In this document: positions 15,687 to 24,386 of the stretch, piece after piece
Numbering within the stretch: the first letter of the stretch is position 1
How the letters are laid out: each line of letters opens with the position of its first letter
Assembly: GCA_019119995.1 (NCBI GenBank)
Contig: DWVY01000034.1
Span: forward strand, 1-45,802
Length of the DNA stretch: 45,802 bases
Source: Candidatus Mediterraneibacter faecavium
Lineage (GTDB): Bacteria > Bacillota > Clostridia > Lachnospirales > Lachnospiraceae
Reading direction: 5' to 3'
Program-made: the position numbers and the translations under genes
The notes under the pieces: generated by a model
Seen by the model: the letters and a program-made list of their open reading frames with translations, nothing else
Database searches by the model: none
Told to the model about the DNA's origin: nothing

Positions 15687-17071
15687 TAATGTCTCACCAC
15701 CTCAAAGCGCTCCAGAGTGATATCCTCCGCATCTTCTGGAATTCCTGCTTTCTGTCTGGCGATCTCGATCTGGTCTTCCGCTGTATCCACGCCTTCAAGA
15801 TCCGGCAGGAGCAGTCCCCGTCTGTACCCTCTGCTCACAATGACGCCGTAACGCTTCACATCCAGTTCTTCCGGAGAACTGATCTTCTCTGCATCCCCCA
15901 GTACATCCACACTGTACACGAGCCGTTCAAGCTCTTCCGGCTCAACAGCATGGAATCTGGGATCTTTTGCAGCTGCGCTGATAGCATTTTCAATGATCTC
16001 TTCCGCTATACTGCCTCGGACCGGCGCGATCGTACCGATGCAGCCCCTGAGCCTTCCGTCCTCTTTCAGTGATACGAACACTCCCGCCCGACGGGAATAC
16101 ATCTCCTCCGGCAGCCTTTCCGGCACGCTGATCTTCTCACCTGTTCGCACATATGTCTCTATCGTCTTTCTTGCCAGCCGTACAAACGGATCTTCGGCGT
16201 TTTTCCTCTTTCTTGCTTTTTCTTCTTCTCTCTGACGGTATTCTTCCAAGAAATATCTGTCCGCATCTCTGCCCGATACTTCGTAGGTACACACGCCGTA
16301 CCCCACGCCGAACGTACCTTCATGGGACAGTTTCTCCGTCTTCACCGCAAGACCGTCAAGGGCACCTGCCATGATCGTAAACGACCGGTGACCGCACTCT
16401 GCCGCCTTCTCACAGAAATTCTCTGAGAAGTCAAACAATTCTCCGAACGCAGCCTTTCCCATCACATCCATGATCCGGTCGTCATACTCCGGTCCTTCTT
16501 TCTGAAATCCGTAAGGTCCATCCTCTTTTAACTTATGCGACAGATCTCCGCTTCCGATGACCACTGTATTCCGCTCCAGAAGTTCTGCAGCCTTTTTGAT
16601 GCACTGTCCCAGCTCATAATGTTTTGTCAAAGGCAGGCCCGACAGACCGATGCGCACCAACTTATAATCTGTATCATACTGATCCAGAAAATAGAGCGGG
16701 ACCATCGTCCCGTGATCCAGACTTTTATCCCGCTCTCCCAGTGTTCCCGCAGGGATGTCTCTGGCTTCCGCCTCCTGACAGAGCATCTGCACAAACTCTG
16801 TGTCATAGTCCGCCTGGAATTTTACCTGAGGCGCACGGAACCGGGCAAAGCTTCCTTTCGCCCCGTTTCCCGGCGAAATGTGAAAATAGTCTGCATACAT
16901 CACGGAATGAGGTGATATCACAACAACTGTATCCGGCTTCCACTTTGCGATCTTCTGTGCGGCACGATGATAGGAATCTATCGTAGCCTGTATCTTACGT
17001 TCCTCCCCGTGTCCGATCTCCGGCACGATCAGAGGCGGATGGGGAACCATCACTGCACCTGTAACTGACAC
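15683..17071 (-). CDS. MEMO-AMMECR1 fusion protein (AmmeMemoRadiSam A/B)
   Basis: 462 residues. The N-terminal MEMO domain (1 to about 265) is related to extradiol dioxygenases and keeps candidate metal or active-site residues His55 (SPH), His64, His120 (LDHGT) and His179 (GDLSH). A charged linker (about 275-292) leads to an AMMECR1 domain (about 293-462) with the hallmark LRGCIG (341-346). Human MEMO1 and AMMECR1 are homologues of the two halves. The bacterial function is unknown, but the strict coupling to the radical SAM gene downstream implies a shared reaction. The fused arrangement is common in clostridia. Confidence 0.93.
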   Translation of the reverse strand: MSVTGAVMVPHPPLIVPEIGHGEERKIQATIDSYHRAAQKIAKWKPDTVVVISPHSVMYADYFHISPGNGAKGSFARFRAPQVKFQADYDTEFVQMLCQEAEARDIPAGTLGERDKSLDHGTMVPLYFLDQYDTDYKLVRIGLSGLPLTKHYELGQCIKKAAELLERNTVVIGSGDLSHKLKEDGPYGFQKEGPEYDDRIMDVMGKAAFGELFDFSENFCEKAAECGHRSFTIMAGALDGLAVKTEKLSHEGTFGVGYGVCTYEVSGRDADRYFLEEYRQREEEKARKRKNAEDPFVRLARKTIETYVRTGEKISVPERLPEEMYSRRAGVFVSLKEDGRLRGCIGTIAPVRGSIAEEIIENAISAAAKDPRFHAVEPEELERLVYSVDVLGDAEKISSPEELDVKRYGVIVSRGYRRGLLLPDLEGVDTAEDQIEIARQKAGIPEDAEDITLERFEVVRHY

Positions 17072-17142
17072 AAGAACCTCTCCTTTCTCTTCCGGTGCGC
17101 AGACGGCGCCGGATTTTTGATATATTTCCTACAATGCTATAA

Positions 17143-17180
17143 AAGCACGGGACAGCAGTCTTGTCAACTGCTGTCCCGCA
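17143..17180 (-). terminator. Terminator downstream of the PutP-like gene
   Basis: The arms GCGGGACAGCAG and CTGCTGTCCCGT, read on the minus strand, form a perfect 11-12 bp stem followed by GCTTTTAT, just after the symporter stop codon. Confidence 0.8.
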
Positions 17181-17192
17181 TTGGATCTTGTA

Positions 17193-18752
17193 TTATTTCT
17201 TTCCCATCGCTTTTACTTCTTCAAATTCTCTCTCGATCTCCTCCGACGGTTTCGCTGATAACAGTGACACCACTACGATGCACAGGCAGGAGAAGATAAA
17301 TGCCGGAAGCAGCTCGTAGATATCCCAGATGCCGCCCAGAGGACGTACCAGCAGGTTCCAGACAAATACCATACCCGCGCCGCCGAGCATGCCGGCGATC
17401 GCGCCTGCTCTTGTAGTCCTCTTCCAGAACAGGCTGAAGAGCATCAGCGGTCCGAACGTAGCGCCGAATCCCGCCCATGCAAAACTTACGATCGTAAAGA
17501 TGACACTGTTCTCATCCAGTGCGATGATGATCGCCACTACAGCGATCAGGAGCAATGTCAGCCTTGAGATATTGAGCACCTCACGGTCAGAAGCCTTCTT
17601 GCGGAACAGCCCCTGATAGATATTCTTTGCAAATGCGGACGCTGCGATGAGCAGATACGAATCAGAAGAACTGATCGTCGCCGCAAGGATCCCTGCCATC
17701 ACAAAACCTGCGATCAGCGGAGGAAGCAGATTTGTTGACAGAAGGATGAACACGTTCTCCGCGTCTGCCGAGGTCGTCAGCGCCGTTGGATAGAGGGCGC
17801 GCCCCATTACACCGATAAATACAGCGATCGTAAGCGAGATCAGCACCCACACCGTAGCAATACGCCGTGAGCGTGTAAGTTCGTCTTCATGACGGATCGC
17901 CATAAATCTTAAAAGCACCTGCGGAACTCCGAAGTAACCCAGTCCCCATGCCAGCATGGATACGACAGAAATGATCCCGTAGGGAGCTGCCTCCCCGAAC
18001 AGCGGCACACCGTTTGCCGTCTGCTGTACGCCGTCCACAGTCTGGGGCGTCGCCATGCCGAAGAATTCAAGGAATCCCGGTATATCTTTCACGTTGTCAA
18101 TGACTGCTCCGAGTCCGCCTGCCGCATAAGTTCCGACAAGCACGATGACCCCCAGCGCAACGATCATAACGATCGCCTGCATGAAGTCCGAAGCGCTCTC
18201 CGCAAGGAAACCGCCGATGATCGTATAGATCAGCACGAACACTGCGCCCACGATCATCATCGGGATATACGGAAGACCAAATAATGTGGAGAACAGCTTG
18301 CCGCACGTCACAAGGCAGCTTGCCGCATACACGGTAAAGAAGATCAGGATAAACACCGCCGCGATCGTCATAATGACCTTCTTTTTCTCATGAAAACGAT
18401 TGGAAAAATATTCCGGCAGTGTGATCGCATTGCCTGCTTTCTCACTGTAGCGGCGCAGACGCTTGGATACGATCAGCCAGTTGATATATGTACCTGCTGC
18501 CAGTCCGATAGCCGTCCATGCCGCGTCTGCGATCCCGCACCAGTACGCCACGCCCGGCAGGCCCATGAGGAGCCATCCGGACATGTCCGACGCCTCCGCG
18601 CTCATTGCCGTCACCCACGGGCCGAGGCTTCTCCCGCCAAGGAAGTAAGCGTCCGAGCTTGCGTTTGCCTTCCTTGCAAATGTAACTCCTATAATGATGA
18701 CCGCCGCCATATAGATGACCATGGCGGTCAGGATCTGTAAAGTATCTCCCAT
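17193..18752 (-). CDS. putP: Sodium:proline symporter-like SSS-family transporter
   Basis: About 519 residues with 13 or so membrane helices, sodium:solute symporter family. The start ATG 18752 (MGDTLQILTAM) has AAAGGA 9 nt upstream; the open frame extends 23 codons further but without family-like sequence. Family-typical stretches are YFLGGRSLGPWVTAMSAEAS and GYFGVPQVLLRF near residue 245. These match PutP, which imports proline with Na+. Substrate assignment is by resemblance. It is monocistronic, with a near-consensus promoter upstream (18869-18897) and a strong terminator downstream. Confidence 0.9.
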   Translation of the reverse strand: MGDTLQILTAMVIYMAAVIIIGVTFARKANASSDAYFLGGRSLGPWVTAMSAEASDMSGWLLMGLPGVAYWCGIADAAWTAIGLAAGTYINWLIVSKRLRRYSEKAGNAITLPEYFSNRFHEKKKVIMTIAAVFILIFFTVYAASCLVTCGKLFSTLFGLPYIPMMIVGAVFVLIYTIIGGFLAESASDFMQAIVMIVALGVIVLVGTYAAGGLGAVIDNVKDIPGFLEFFGMATPQTVDGVQQTANGVPLFGEAAPYGIISVVSMLAWGLGYFGVPQVLLRFMAIRHEDELTRSRRIATVWVLISLTIAVFIGVMGRALYPTALTTSADAENVFILLSTNLLPPLIAGFVMAGILAATISSSDSYLLIAASAFAKNIYQGLFRKKASDREVLNISRLTLLLIAVVAIIIALDENSVIFTIVSFAWAGFGATFGPLMLFSLFWKRTTRAGAIAGMLGGAGMVFVWNLLVRPLGGIWDIYELLPAFIFSCLCIVVVSLLSAKPSEEIEREFEEVKAMGKK

Positions 18753-18868
18753 TCCATATTGTCCTTTCTGTGTACGATGCCTGAGATCCGGCATCTTTTT
18801 TCTCTGTGCCCCGTAAACCACGCTGTCACAGCAGGATCAGACGTATTCCAGGACACAATATGGGACTA

Positions 18869-18897
18869 ATTATAAACAAAATATAAACTTTTGGCAA
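18869..18897 (-). promoter_or_regulatory. Near-consensus promoter of the symporter gene
   Basis: Minus strand: TTGCCA (18897-18892), 17 bp, TATAAT (18874-18869). The start of transcription would be near 18862, giving a leader of about 110 nt. Confidence 0.75.
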
Positions 18898-18913
18898 TCA
18901 TTTATTTTCTGAA

Positions 18914-18942
18914 TTACAGTTCAGTCATGGAACAGCTGAACT
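18914..18942. terminator. Hairpin directly after the siroheme dehydrogenase gene
   Basis: ACAGTTCAG and CTGAACTGT pair around an 11-nt loop immediately downstream of the stop. No T-run follows, so termination is uncertain. The same words recur at the ends of the element at 35421-35577. Confidence 0.45.
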
Positions 18943-18943
18943 G

Positions 18944-19405
18944 TTACTCTACTGATGGAAACATCTCTTCGATCTTCCGGCGGAGCTTTTTTGTAATTGA
19001 CGGATCTGTTCCGCCGGAATTAATGCCGATCACCGCCTCATCCGTCATCACCACCGACGGGAAATAGAAATCGCACAGGCTCTTATCATCCGCCACATTT
19101 ACTATGATCCCGGCCCCCTGGCACTCTTCCCATATCCTTCGGTTCACCTCACGGTCGTCCGTAGCAGCCAGAACGATCTGCGCCCCGCAGATATCCCCGG
19201 CACGGTATCCTCTGTGCTCTGCCGTGATCTTTCCTTCCTCTTCCATCTGCGCCAGCTCTCCGCAGAGTTCCGGGGCGATCACGCGGATATCCGCCCCGAA
19301 CTTAAGCAGTGTCCTGACACGCCGCAGGGCGATCGTACCTCCGCCCGCGACCAGTACCTTCTTATCCGTAAGGTCTATAAACATTGGGAAATAAGGTCTG
19401 TCCAT
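18944..19405 (-). CDS. Precorrin-2 dehydrogenase, siroheme synthase N-domain type
   Basis: About 153 residues from ATG 19405 (MDRPYFPMFIDL), chosen because GGAG lies 8 nt upstream. A GTG overlapping the previous stop at 19474 is the alternative. The Rossmann motif VAGGGTIALRRVRTLL near the N terminus binds NAD+. The family (CysG N-domain/SirC/Met8) oxidises precorrin-2 to sirohydrochlorin. The later region with SVVMTDEAVIGINSGGTDPS is typical. No uroporphyrinogen methyltransferase is fused. It ends a run that also holds CbiC and a CobU-like protein, consistent with corrinoid or siroheme synthesis. Confidence 0.9.
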   Translation of the reverse strand: MDRPYFPMFIDLTDKKVLVAGGGTIALRRVRTLLKFGADIRVIAPELCGELAQMEEEGKITAEHRGYRAGDICGAQIVLAATDDREVNRRIWEECQGAGIIVNVADDKSLCDFYFPSVVMTDEAVIGINSGGTDPSITKKLRRKIEEMFPSVE

Positions 19406-19470
19406 CTCATCCACTCCAATCAAATCAGCATAACGGCGCATTTCGGTGATCCGGCCCGCAGAAGGCAGGA

Positions 19471-20139
19471 TCACAGCATATACAGCAGCGAATTACAGAT
19501 ACACGCAGCGATATTGCTTCCGCCTTTCCGTCCTCTTGCCACGATATACGGGATATCCTTCAGCGTCAGGATCAGCTCTTTCGACTGCACGACATTGACG
19601 AATCCCACCGGCGCCGCGATGATCAGCTCGGGTTTGAGTTTTCCCTCGTTGATGAGTTCATAGAGGCGCACGAGTGCGGTAGGCGCGTTCCCGATGGCAA
19701 AGATCAGCCCATTCTCCCCGTCTGCATTTTTCTCTCTTCTGTCTCTGTCCCGCCACATGGCAGCCGCCTTATCCATACACGCGGCCGCCCGGGTCGTGCC
19801 GTTTCTCTTCGCGGCCTGCGCCACATCCTCGTCAGACATAAAGCAGTAGACTTCCCCGCCGTACTGCGCCAGCCGTTTCTTGTTGATCCCGGCTTTTGCC
19901 ATCTGGGTGTCTGTCACGATAGAAGCGCCGTTCCGGAGCGCCGTTAACGCCCGTTCGATCACATGGTCGGAAAATACGAGATTATCCGCATAGTCGAAAT
20001 CCGCGCTTGTATGGATGCAGCGCTTTACAACAGGTTCCGTGCCCGGGATCAGTTCTTTGTCTCCCAGCTCTTCCGTGATGATCTCAAAGCTTCTCTTCTC
20101 AATATCGGCAGGCCGTACCTGCTCCAGTTCGTTCAGCAT
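19471..20139 (-). CDS. cbiC: (Cobalt-)precorrin-8X methylmutase
   Basis: About 222 residues from ATG 20139 (MLNELEQVRPADIEKRSF), preceded by GGAGA; the upstream frame is not conserved-looking. CbiC/CobH shifts a methyl group from C11 to C12 of the corrin ring to give (hydrogeno/cobyrinate). Recognisable segments are RCIHTSADFDYADNL near residue 35, which holds the family His, then IVTDTQMAKAGINKKRL and AAPVGFVNVVQSKE. A gap of 65 bp separates it from the CobU-like gene. The other cbi genes are not in the window, so the rest of the pathway must lie elsewhere. Confidence 0.93.
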   Translation of the reverse strand: MLNELEQVRPADIEKRSFEIITEELGDKELIPGTEPVVKRCIHTSADFDYADNLVFSDHVIERALTALRNGASIVTDTQMAKAGINKKRLAQYGGEVYCFMSDEDVAQAAKRNGTTRAAACMDKAAAMWRDRDRREKNADGENGLIFAIGNAPTALVRLYELINEGKLKPELIIAAPVGFVNVVQSKELILTLKDIPYIVARGRKGGSNIAACICNSLLYML

Positions 20140-20204
20140 ATCCAGTCTCCTTTCTGTCTCCGCTCTGTTTCCTGTTCTTTCCGTACCTGAGTATCTCTCC
20201 CGCC

Positions 20205-21287
20205 CTAACGCAGACGCACGCCCACGCCGCATGTTACGCGGTGCACTTCATCCGCATATTTTACAAGTTCCGTGCAGATGCGTCCGACCGCTTCTCTGTA
20301 TTCTCTCTCAAAAGCATCCACCGGCACGAGTCCGCATCCGATCTCATCACACACGATGATAAGACTGCTGTTTCTATCAAGGATCGCTTTCGTGAGCTCT
20401 TTCGGTGTCTTTCCCGCCTGAATCCATCTTCTCACAAAGAGATGAAAGTGATCCACGGCCCCGCAGGAGAGAAGTTCCTCAAGGGAACATCCTGCGCCGT
20501 CCGCCCACCCTGCATACGGATATAATTTCTTCGCATATTCAACCTTCCCTTGATATGCGCCTCCTGTTATAAATTTCATCCTGCGCCGTCCTTCCCTTTC
20601 CGCGATCTCTTCCATTCTTCTGTCCGCCGCTCTTCTTTCTTCCACTCTTCTGTCCGCCGCTCTTTCTTCTGCCGCTCCGGTCTCTTCTCTATGTTCCCGG
20701 CTTCCGGACGCCAGATCCGAACCTGTTTTGATCCGGACCGGCGCCCCGAATACTACTTCCGTCACCCGGTCCGCCATCTTTGCCAAAACACGGTTGACTG
20801 CTGCCAGATTCACCTTGTATGCCGTCATCTCTTCTGAGTCCGGCACGGATTCCCGGAACACATCGTTCGTCACCACGACAAGATGTGCGCATCGTTCTTT
20901 TAACATCCGCACACCTTTTATAATGCATTCCACCGGATCTTTTCCCGTATTTTGTGCGCCGCCGGGTTCGTACATCTCATTGGCGGTAAGATTGGAGACG
21001 CACTCCAACAGGACACAGGAACCTTTCAGATCCGGCGAATCCGGCGCTGAAATCTTTCCCGGCAGATCCACATACCACTCAAGCGTCACAAAGCCTTTGC
21101 CTGCACGCATTTTCCGATGTGCTTCTATTTTCTTTTCCGTCTCCCGCCCATAAGGGATCATATCGGCTATATAGTAAAGAGGCGCGTTTTGCACTGCACT
21201 GCACAACTGTCTGTGCTTTTCGCAGATCACCGACTCCGCATAGGCGGATTTCCCGCTGCCGCTGCCTCCTGTGACCAGTTCCATCAT
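20205..21287 (-). CDS. cobU: Tandem CobU-like protein (adenosylcobinamide kinase/guanylyltransferase type)
   Basis: 360 residues, about twice the normal CobU length. Domain 1 (1-187) has a Walker A GGSGSGKSAYAE and the typical CobU end VNRVLAKMADRVTEVVFG. A linker (188-236) is rich in R and E and contains the repeated word RAADRR. Domain 2 (237-360) restarts as MKFITGGAYQGKVEYAKK and has VCDEIGCGLVPVDAFEREYR, the CobU signature. Its P-loop lacks the canonical GKS, so catalysis by this half is doubtful. CobU phosphorylates adenosylcobinamide and then adds GMP. Start and stop overlap the neighbours by ATGA. Possibly a fusion of two genes that are adjacent elsewhere. Confidence 0.85.
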   Translation of the reverse strand: MMELVTGGSGSGKSAYAESVICEKHRQLCSAVQNAPLYYIADMIPYGRETEKKIEAHRKMRAGKGFVTLEWYVDLPGKISAPDSPDLKGSCVLLECVSNLTANEMYEPGGAQNTGKDPVECIIKGVRMLKERCAHLVVVTNDVFRESVPDSEEMTAYKVNLAAVNRVLAKMADRVTEVVFGAPVRIKTGSDLASGSREHREETGAAEERAADRRVEERRAADRRMEEIAEREGRRRMKFITGGAYQGKVEYAKKLYPYAGWADGAGCSLEELLSCGAVDHFHLFVRRWIQAGKTPKELTKAILDRNSSLIIVCDEIGCGLVPVDAFEREYREAVGRICTELVKYADEVHRVTCGVGVRLR

Positions 21288-21754
21288 CCCTGCCGCTCAC
21301 CTGCTCTTTCTTCCAGTTCTTTTCTGTGTTTTCTCGGGCGGATCCTGAAAAGGGAATCTACGATAAATATCGCAAGGGCGATCACTCCCGCGATCTCAAG
21401 CGTCTGCATCAGATAATAAGAGGACTGCGCCCTGTTGTCCGTTATGATATAGTAGACCGTTCGGTACATGCCCGCTCCGGGCACGGTCGGCAGGATGCCC
21501 GCGATCAGGAACACTGTGACCGGCGCTTTGAAAAGCCTTGCAAATGTATGCGCCAGCAGGGATATGACAAGGGCTGACAGGAAGCTTGCTGCCACCACAT
21601 CCATTCCCCGCTGTATACTGAAAAAGTAGACCCAACCGCCGCCCGCACCCGCGACTCCCGCCTGCAGGATATATTTCTTCGGCGTCTCCACAAGCACGGC
21701 AAATCCCATAACCGCGATAAAACAGCCCGCTGTCACGAGGAAAAGTTCTGTCAT
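21284..21754 (-). CDS. Threonine/serine exporter, small subunit (YjjB-like)
   Basis: About 156 residues from ATG 21754, overlapping the stop of the larger partner (ATGA). Four to five membrane helices, DUF3815/ThrE_2 family: FLVTAGCFIAVMGFAVLVETP, AGGGWVYFFS and GILPTVPGAGMYRTVYY are typical. Together with the upstream DUF1212 protein it forms a split ThrE-type exporter, as YjjP/YjjB in Escherichia coli; dicarboxylate export is also reported for that pair. Substrate not predictable here. The stop also overlaps the CobU-like start. Confidence 0.9.
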   Translation of the reverse strand: MTELFLVTAGCFIAVMGFAVLVETPKKYILQAGVAGAGGGWVYFFSIQRGMDVVAASFLSALVISLLAHTFARLFKAPVTVFLIAGILPTVPGAGMYRTVYYIITDNRAQSSYYLMQTLEIAGVIALAIFIVDSLFRIRPRKHRKELEERAGERQG

Positions 21755-22629
21755 AACAGTCCGCCCCCTCTCCAGAATACATTGACCGCCGCGATCCCGA
21801 CGCCGGCTCCGATCGCCACAGCCGCCGCTGTCACGAAAGCTTCCAGCGCCCGCGCCCCTCCGGAAATGTAATCGCCGCGCAGCGTATCCCGGATCGCATT
21901 TGTGATCGCCACGCCCGGCACAAGGGGCATAATACCGCTGATGATGACCGTATCCATATTCAGGATGGGGATCCACGCTTTGAGCCCCATCGCAGCTGCG
22001 GCAACGCTCCCTGCGCAGATCATATTCAGGATAAAACTGCTGATCCGCATTCTCTTGCCGATCGTCATAACTGCCGCCAGCAGGATCCCCACTGCAGTTG
22101 CGGCAAGAATTTCCCTCAGACCTCCGCCAAACAGCGGGGCAAATCCGGCAGGCACGAGCACGGTTGCCACATTATACATCCAGACCGTATATTGTCTGCC
22201 TTTTATGTTTTTCAGCTTTTTCCATGTCTCCTCTGCCGAAAGTTCCCCTGCACAGTATTTCCGCGAGACCTCGTTCACCTCTACGATGCGGTGCATGTTC
22301 GTTCCCCGCTCATGCACTCTGCGCATGACAGTTATTGCCTCCTGCCCCGGTCTTTCGATCGTAACAATGATCCCCGTCAGCATGACAAGAGACTCTGTCC
22401 TCACCGCGTCTGCGTTCTCAGTCCGGCAACTCGAAGCCGTGCAGGTTACTCCGGCATTTTCCGTTCCACCGGCTCCTGTTCCGGAACTTCTGTCTCCACC
22501 GGCTCCTCCGGCAGTGTCCAGGATATGCTTGATCGTATCTTCCACCCGGTAAGTCTCCGCCCCGCTCCGCAGCATGATCTCTCCGGCGAGTACAGCCATA
22601 TTTGCGATTGATTTGTCATCCATGCTCAT
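21751..22629 (-). CDS. Threonine/serine exporter, large subunit (YjjP-like, DUF1212)
   Basis: 292 residues. The soluble N-terminal region with LAGEIMLRSGAETYRVEDTI and VHERGTNMHRIVEVNEVSR is the ThrE cytoplasmic module. Five or so membrane helices follow from about residue 155, including IISGIMPLVPGVAITNAIRD. Residues 40-79 are a Gly/Ser/Thr/Cys-rich insert splitting the conserved N-terminal module, absent in usual family members as I know them. ATG 22629 has GGAG only 3 nt away; ATG 22623 has better spacing. Coupled to the YjjB-like partner. Confidence 0.9.
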   Translation of the reverse strand: MSMDDKSIANMAVLAGEIMLRSGAETYRVEDTIKHILDTAGGAGGDRSSGTGAGGTENAGVTCTASSCRTENADAVRTESLVMLTGIIVTIERPGQEAITVMRRVHERGTNMHRIVEVNEVSRKYCAGELSAEETWKKLKNIKGRQYTVWMYNVATVLVPAGFAPLFGGGLREILAATAVGILLAAVMTIGKRMRISSFILNMICAGSVAAAAMGLKAWIPILNMDTVIISGIMPLVPGVAITNAIRDTLRGDYISGGARALEAFVTAAAVAIGAGVGIAAVNVFWRGGGLL

Positions 22630-22694
22630 TATCTCCGCTATTATACTGCAATAAGTTCAGTCATCTGATACAGCGTTTCCCGCTGAATGCCCGC

Positions 22695-24317
22695 TCAGTT
22701 ATCAATGTCCGCATACCGGTACTCCAGCGCCCCGCTTGCAGGGATCTGCCGGATGCCGGTGATGTCCGGATCTACGAGATTGACGCTCTTCATGGCAAAC
22801 AGCGGGATGATGTAGAACTGCTCTCCCACTGCAAGCTGCTCCGCCTGATGGAGCAGTTCCGAGCGTTTTGTCGGATCTGACTCGGAATTAGACGCCGCGA
22901 CTATGGAATCGTATTCCGGATCATCGATGCCGCTGCAGTTATATGTGCTGTTGGACAGCAGCATGGACAGATACGTATACGGATCTGCAAAGTCAGCTGT
23001 CCAGTTCATGCGGCACAGGTCAAAGTCTCCCGCATATCTCGTAGAATAATTTGCCTGCAGCTCCTGCGCCTCAAGATTGATCGTTATGTTCAGGTTCTCT
23101 TTTAACTGTTCCTGGATCACCTGCGCTGTATCGGAATCCATCTCCAGAGTCGGATAGCTGTAGGTAAGCTCCGGGAATCCCTCGCCGTCCGGATATCCAG
23201 CCTCCGCCAGCAGCTGCTGAGCCTTTGCCACATCTTCCTCAAAGGGCTGAGCCGCCTCATCTACGAAATATTCTCCCGTGTTCTTATCTTTCATATACTT
23301 CGCCACCAGATTGTATGTCGGCTCTGTGTCGCTCCCCACGATCTGGCAGAGTTCCTCCCGGTTGACCGCAAGATTGATCGCCTCTCTGACCCGGACGTCA
23401 TTTAAAGGCTCCACATCCAGATTCATGTAAATGTACCGTGTAGCGATCTGGTCCGTAACAAACAGATCATCCGTTCCTTCATATGCTTCCATTACTGTAG
23501 AAGAAAGAGACGTTGCCACATCCACTTCCCCCGCTTCATATGCATTTGCCATGGACTGGGTATCATCGAAGAACCGGTAGGTGATCACATCCAGATCCAC
23601 CGCATCTGCATTCCAGTAGTATTCATTCTTCTCCAGAACGAAATACTGATCCGGCACATATTCCGCAAGGCGAAAAGGTCCGTTGGACAGGCTCGTCTCC
23701 GGATCCCTGTCCCATCCGCTGTCCACAGAATCCGCGTATTCCGAGCAGGACGGCGTATAGACCGGGAGCCGTAGCAGATCAAGGAAATAGACGCACGGCT
23801 CCGCCAGATGGAATACAAGCGTAGAATCGTCCGGCGTCTCCACGCCCAGAGAAGTCATATCCGCCTCGCCGTTATAGATCGCCTCTGCATTTTCGATGGG
23901 GAACAGATAATTGGCATATCCGCTTCCGGAAGCCGGATCCAATGCGCGTGTAATGGTATTTATGAAATCAGCTGACGTCACAGGAGAACCGTCTGACCAG
24001 AGAGCATCCTCTCTCAGATGGAAGGTCCAGACCGTGGAATCGTCATTCACCTCATAGCTTTCCGCCGCCCGGTACTCGATCTCGCCCTTCTCATCAAAAG
24101 TAAGCAGTTCATCCAGAGCAGTTACCGAATACGCAAGATAAGTCAGGGCGATGGAGCCTGCCGGATCCATTGTCCCCGTATCACTGCTTATAGCAACTGT
24201 GATCCCTTTTCCCTCTTCTCCGGCAGTGACCGCAGGATCTGCCGTGACACAGCCGCTCAGTGCTCCCGTGCTGAGAAGAGTCAGGGTAAGTAATGCTGCT
24301 GTTATTTTTTTCTTCAT
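22695..24317 (-). CDS. Oligopeptide-type ABC transporter substrate-binding lipoprotein
   Basis: About 540 residues from ATG 24317 (MKKKITAALL). The lipoprotein signal peptide ends in a lipobox STGALSGC, so the mature protein is anchored through Cys at about residue 22. It is a family 5 solute-binding protein (OppA/DppA type), with WTFHLREDALWSDGSPVTSADF and LNDVRVREAINLAVNREE as family hallmarks. It binds peptides or related oligomers outside the membrane and delivers them to the permeases encoded upstream in the same operon. Peptide specificity cannot be read from the sequence. Confidence 0.93.
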   Translation of the reverse strand: MKKKITAALLTLTLLSTGALSGCVTADPAVTAGEEGKGITVAISSDTGTMDPAGSIALTYLAYSVTALDELLTFDEKGEIEYRAAESYEVNDDSTVWTFHLREDALWSDGSPVTSADFINTITRALDPASGSGYANYLFPIENAEAIYNGEADMTSLGVETPDDSTLVFHLAEPCVYFLDLLRLPVYTPSCSEYADSVDSGWDRDPETSLSNGPFRLAEYVPDQYFVLEKNEYYWNADAVDLDVITYRFFDDTQSMANAYEAGEVDVATSLSSTVMEAYEGTDDLFVTDQIATRYIYMNLDVEPLNDVRVREAINLAVNREELCQIVGSDTEPTYNLVAKYMKDKNTGEYFVDEAAQPFEEDVAKAQQLLAEAGYPDGEGFPELTYSYPTLEMDSDTAQVIQEQLKENLNITINLEAQELQANYSTRYAGDFDLCRMNWTADFADPYTYLSMLLSNSTYNCSGIDDPEYDSIVAASNSESDPTKRSELLHQAEQLAVGEQFYIIPLFAMKSVNLVDPDITGIRQIPASGALEYRYADIDN

Positions 24318-24386
24318 GTCGTATCTCCTCGTTTCCATCTATATCATAGAAGTCCGCTGCACTTGTCCGATGACTGGACTGCCGCT

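Noticed and set aside
22630-22694. TATAAT immediately before the ThrE-like gene as a promoter
   Set aside because: The -10 match is good, but there is no -35 at 17 bp and the start would be almost leaderless. The gene is probably read from the upstream operon.
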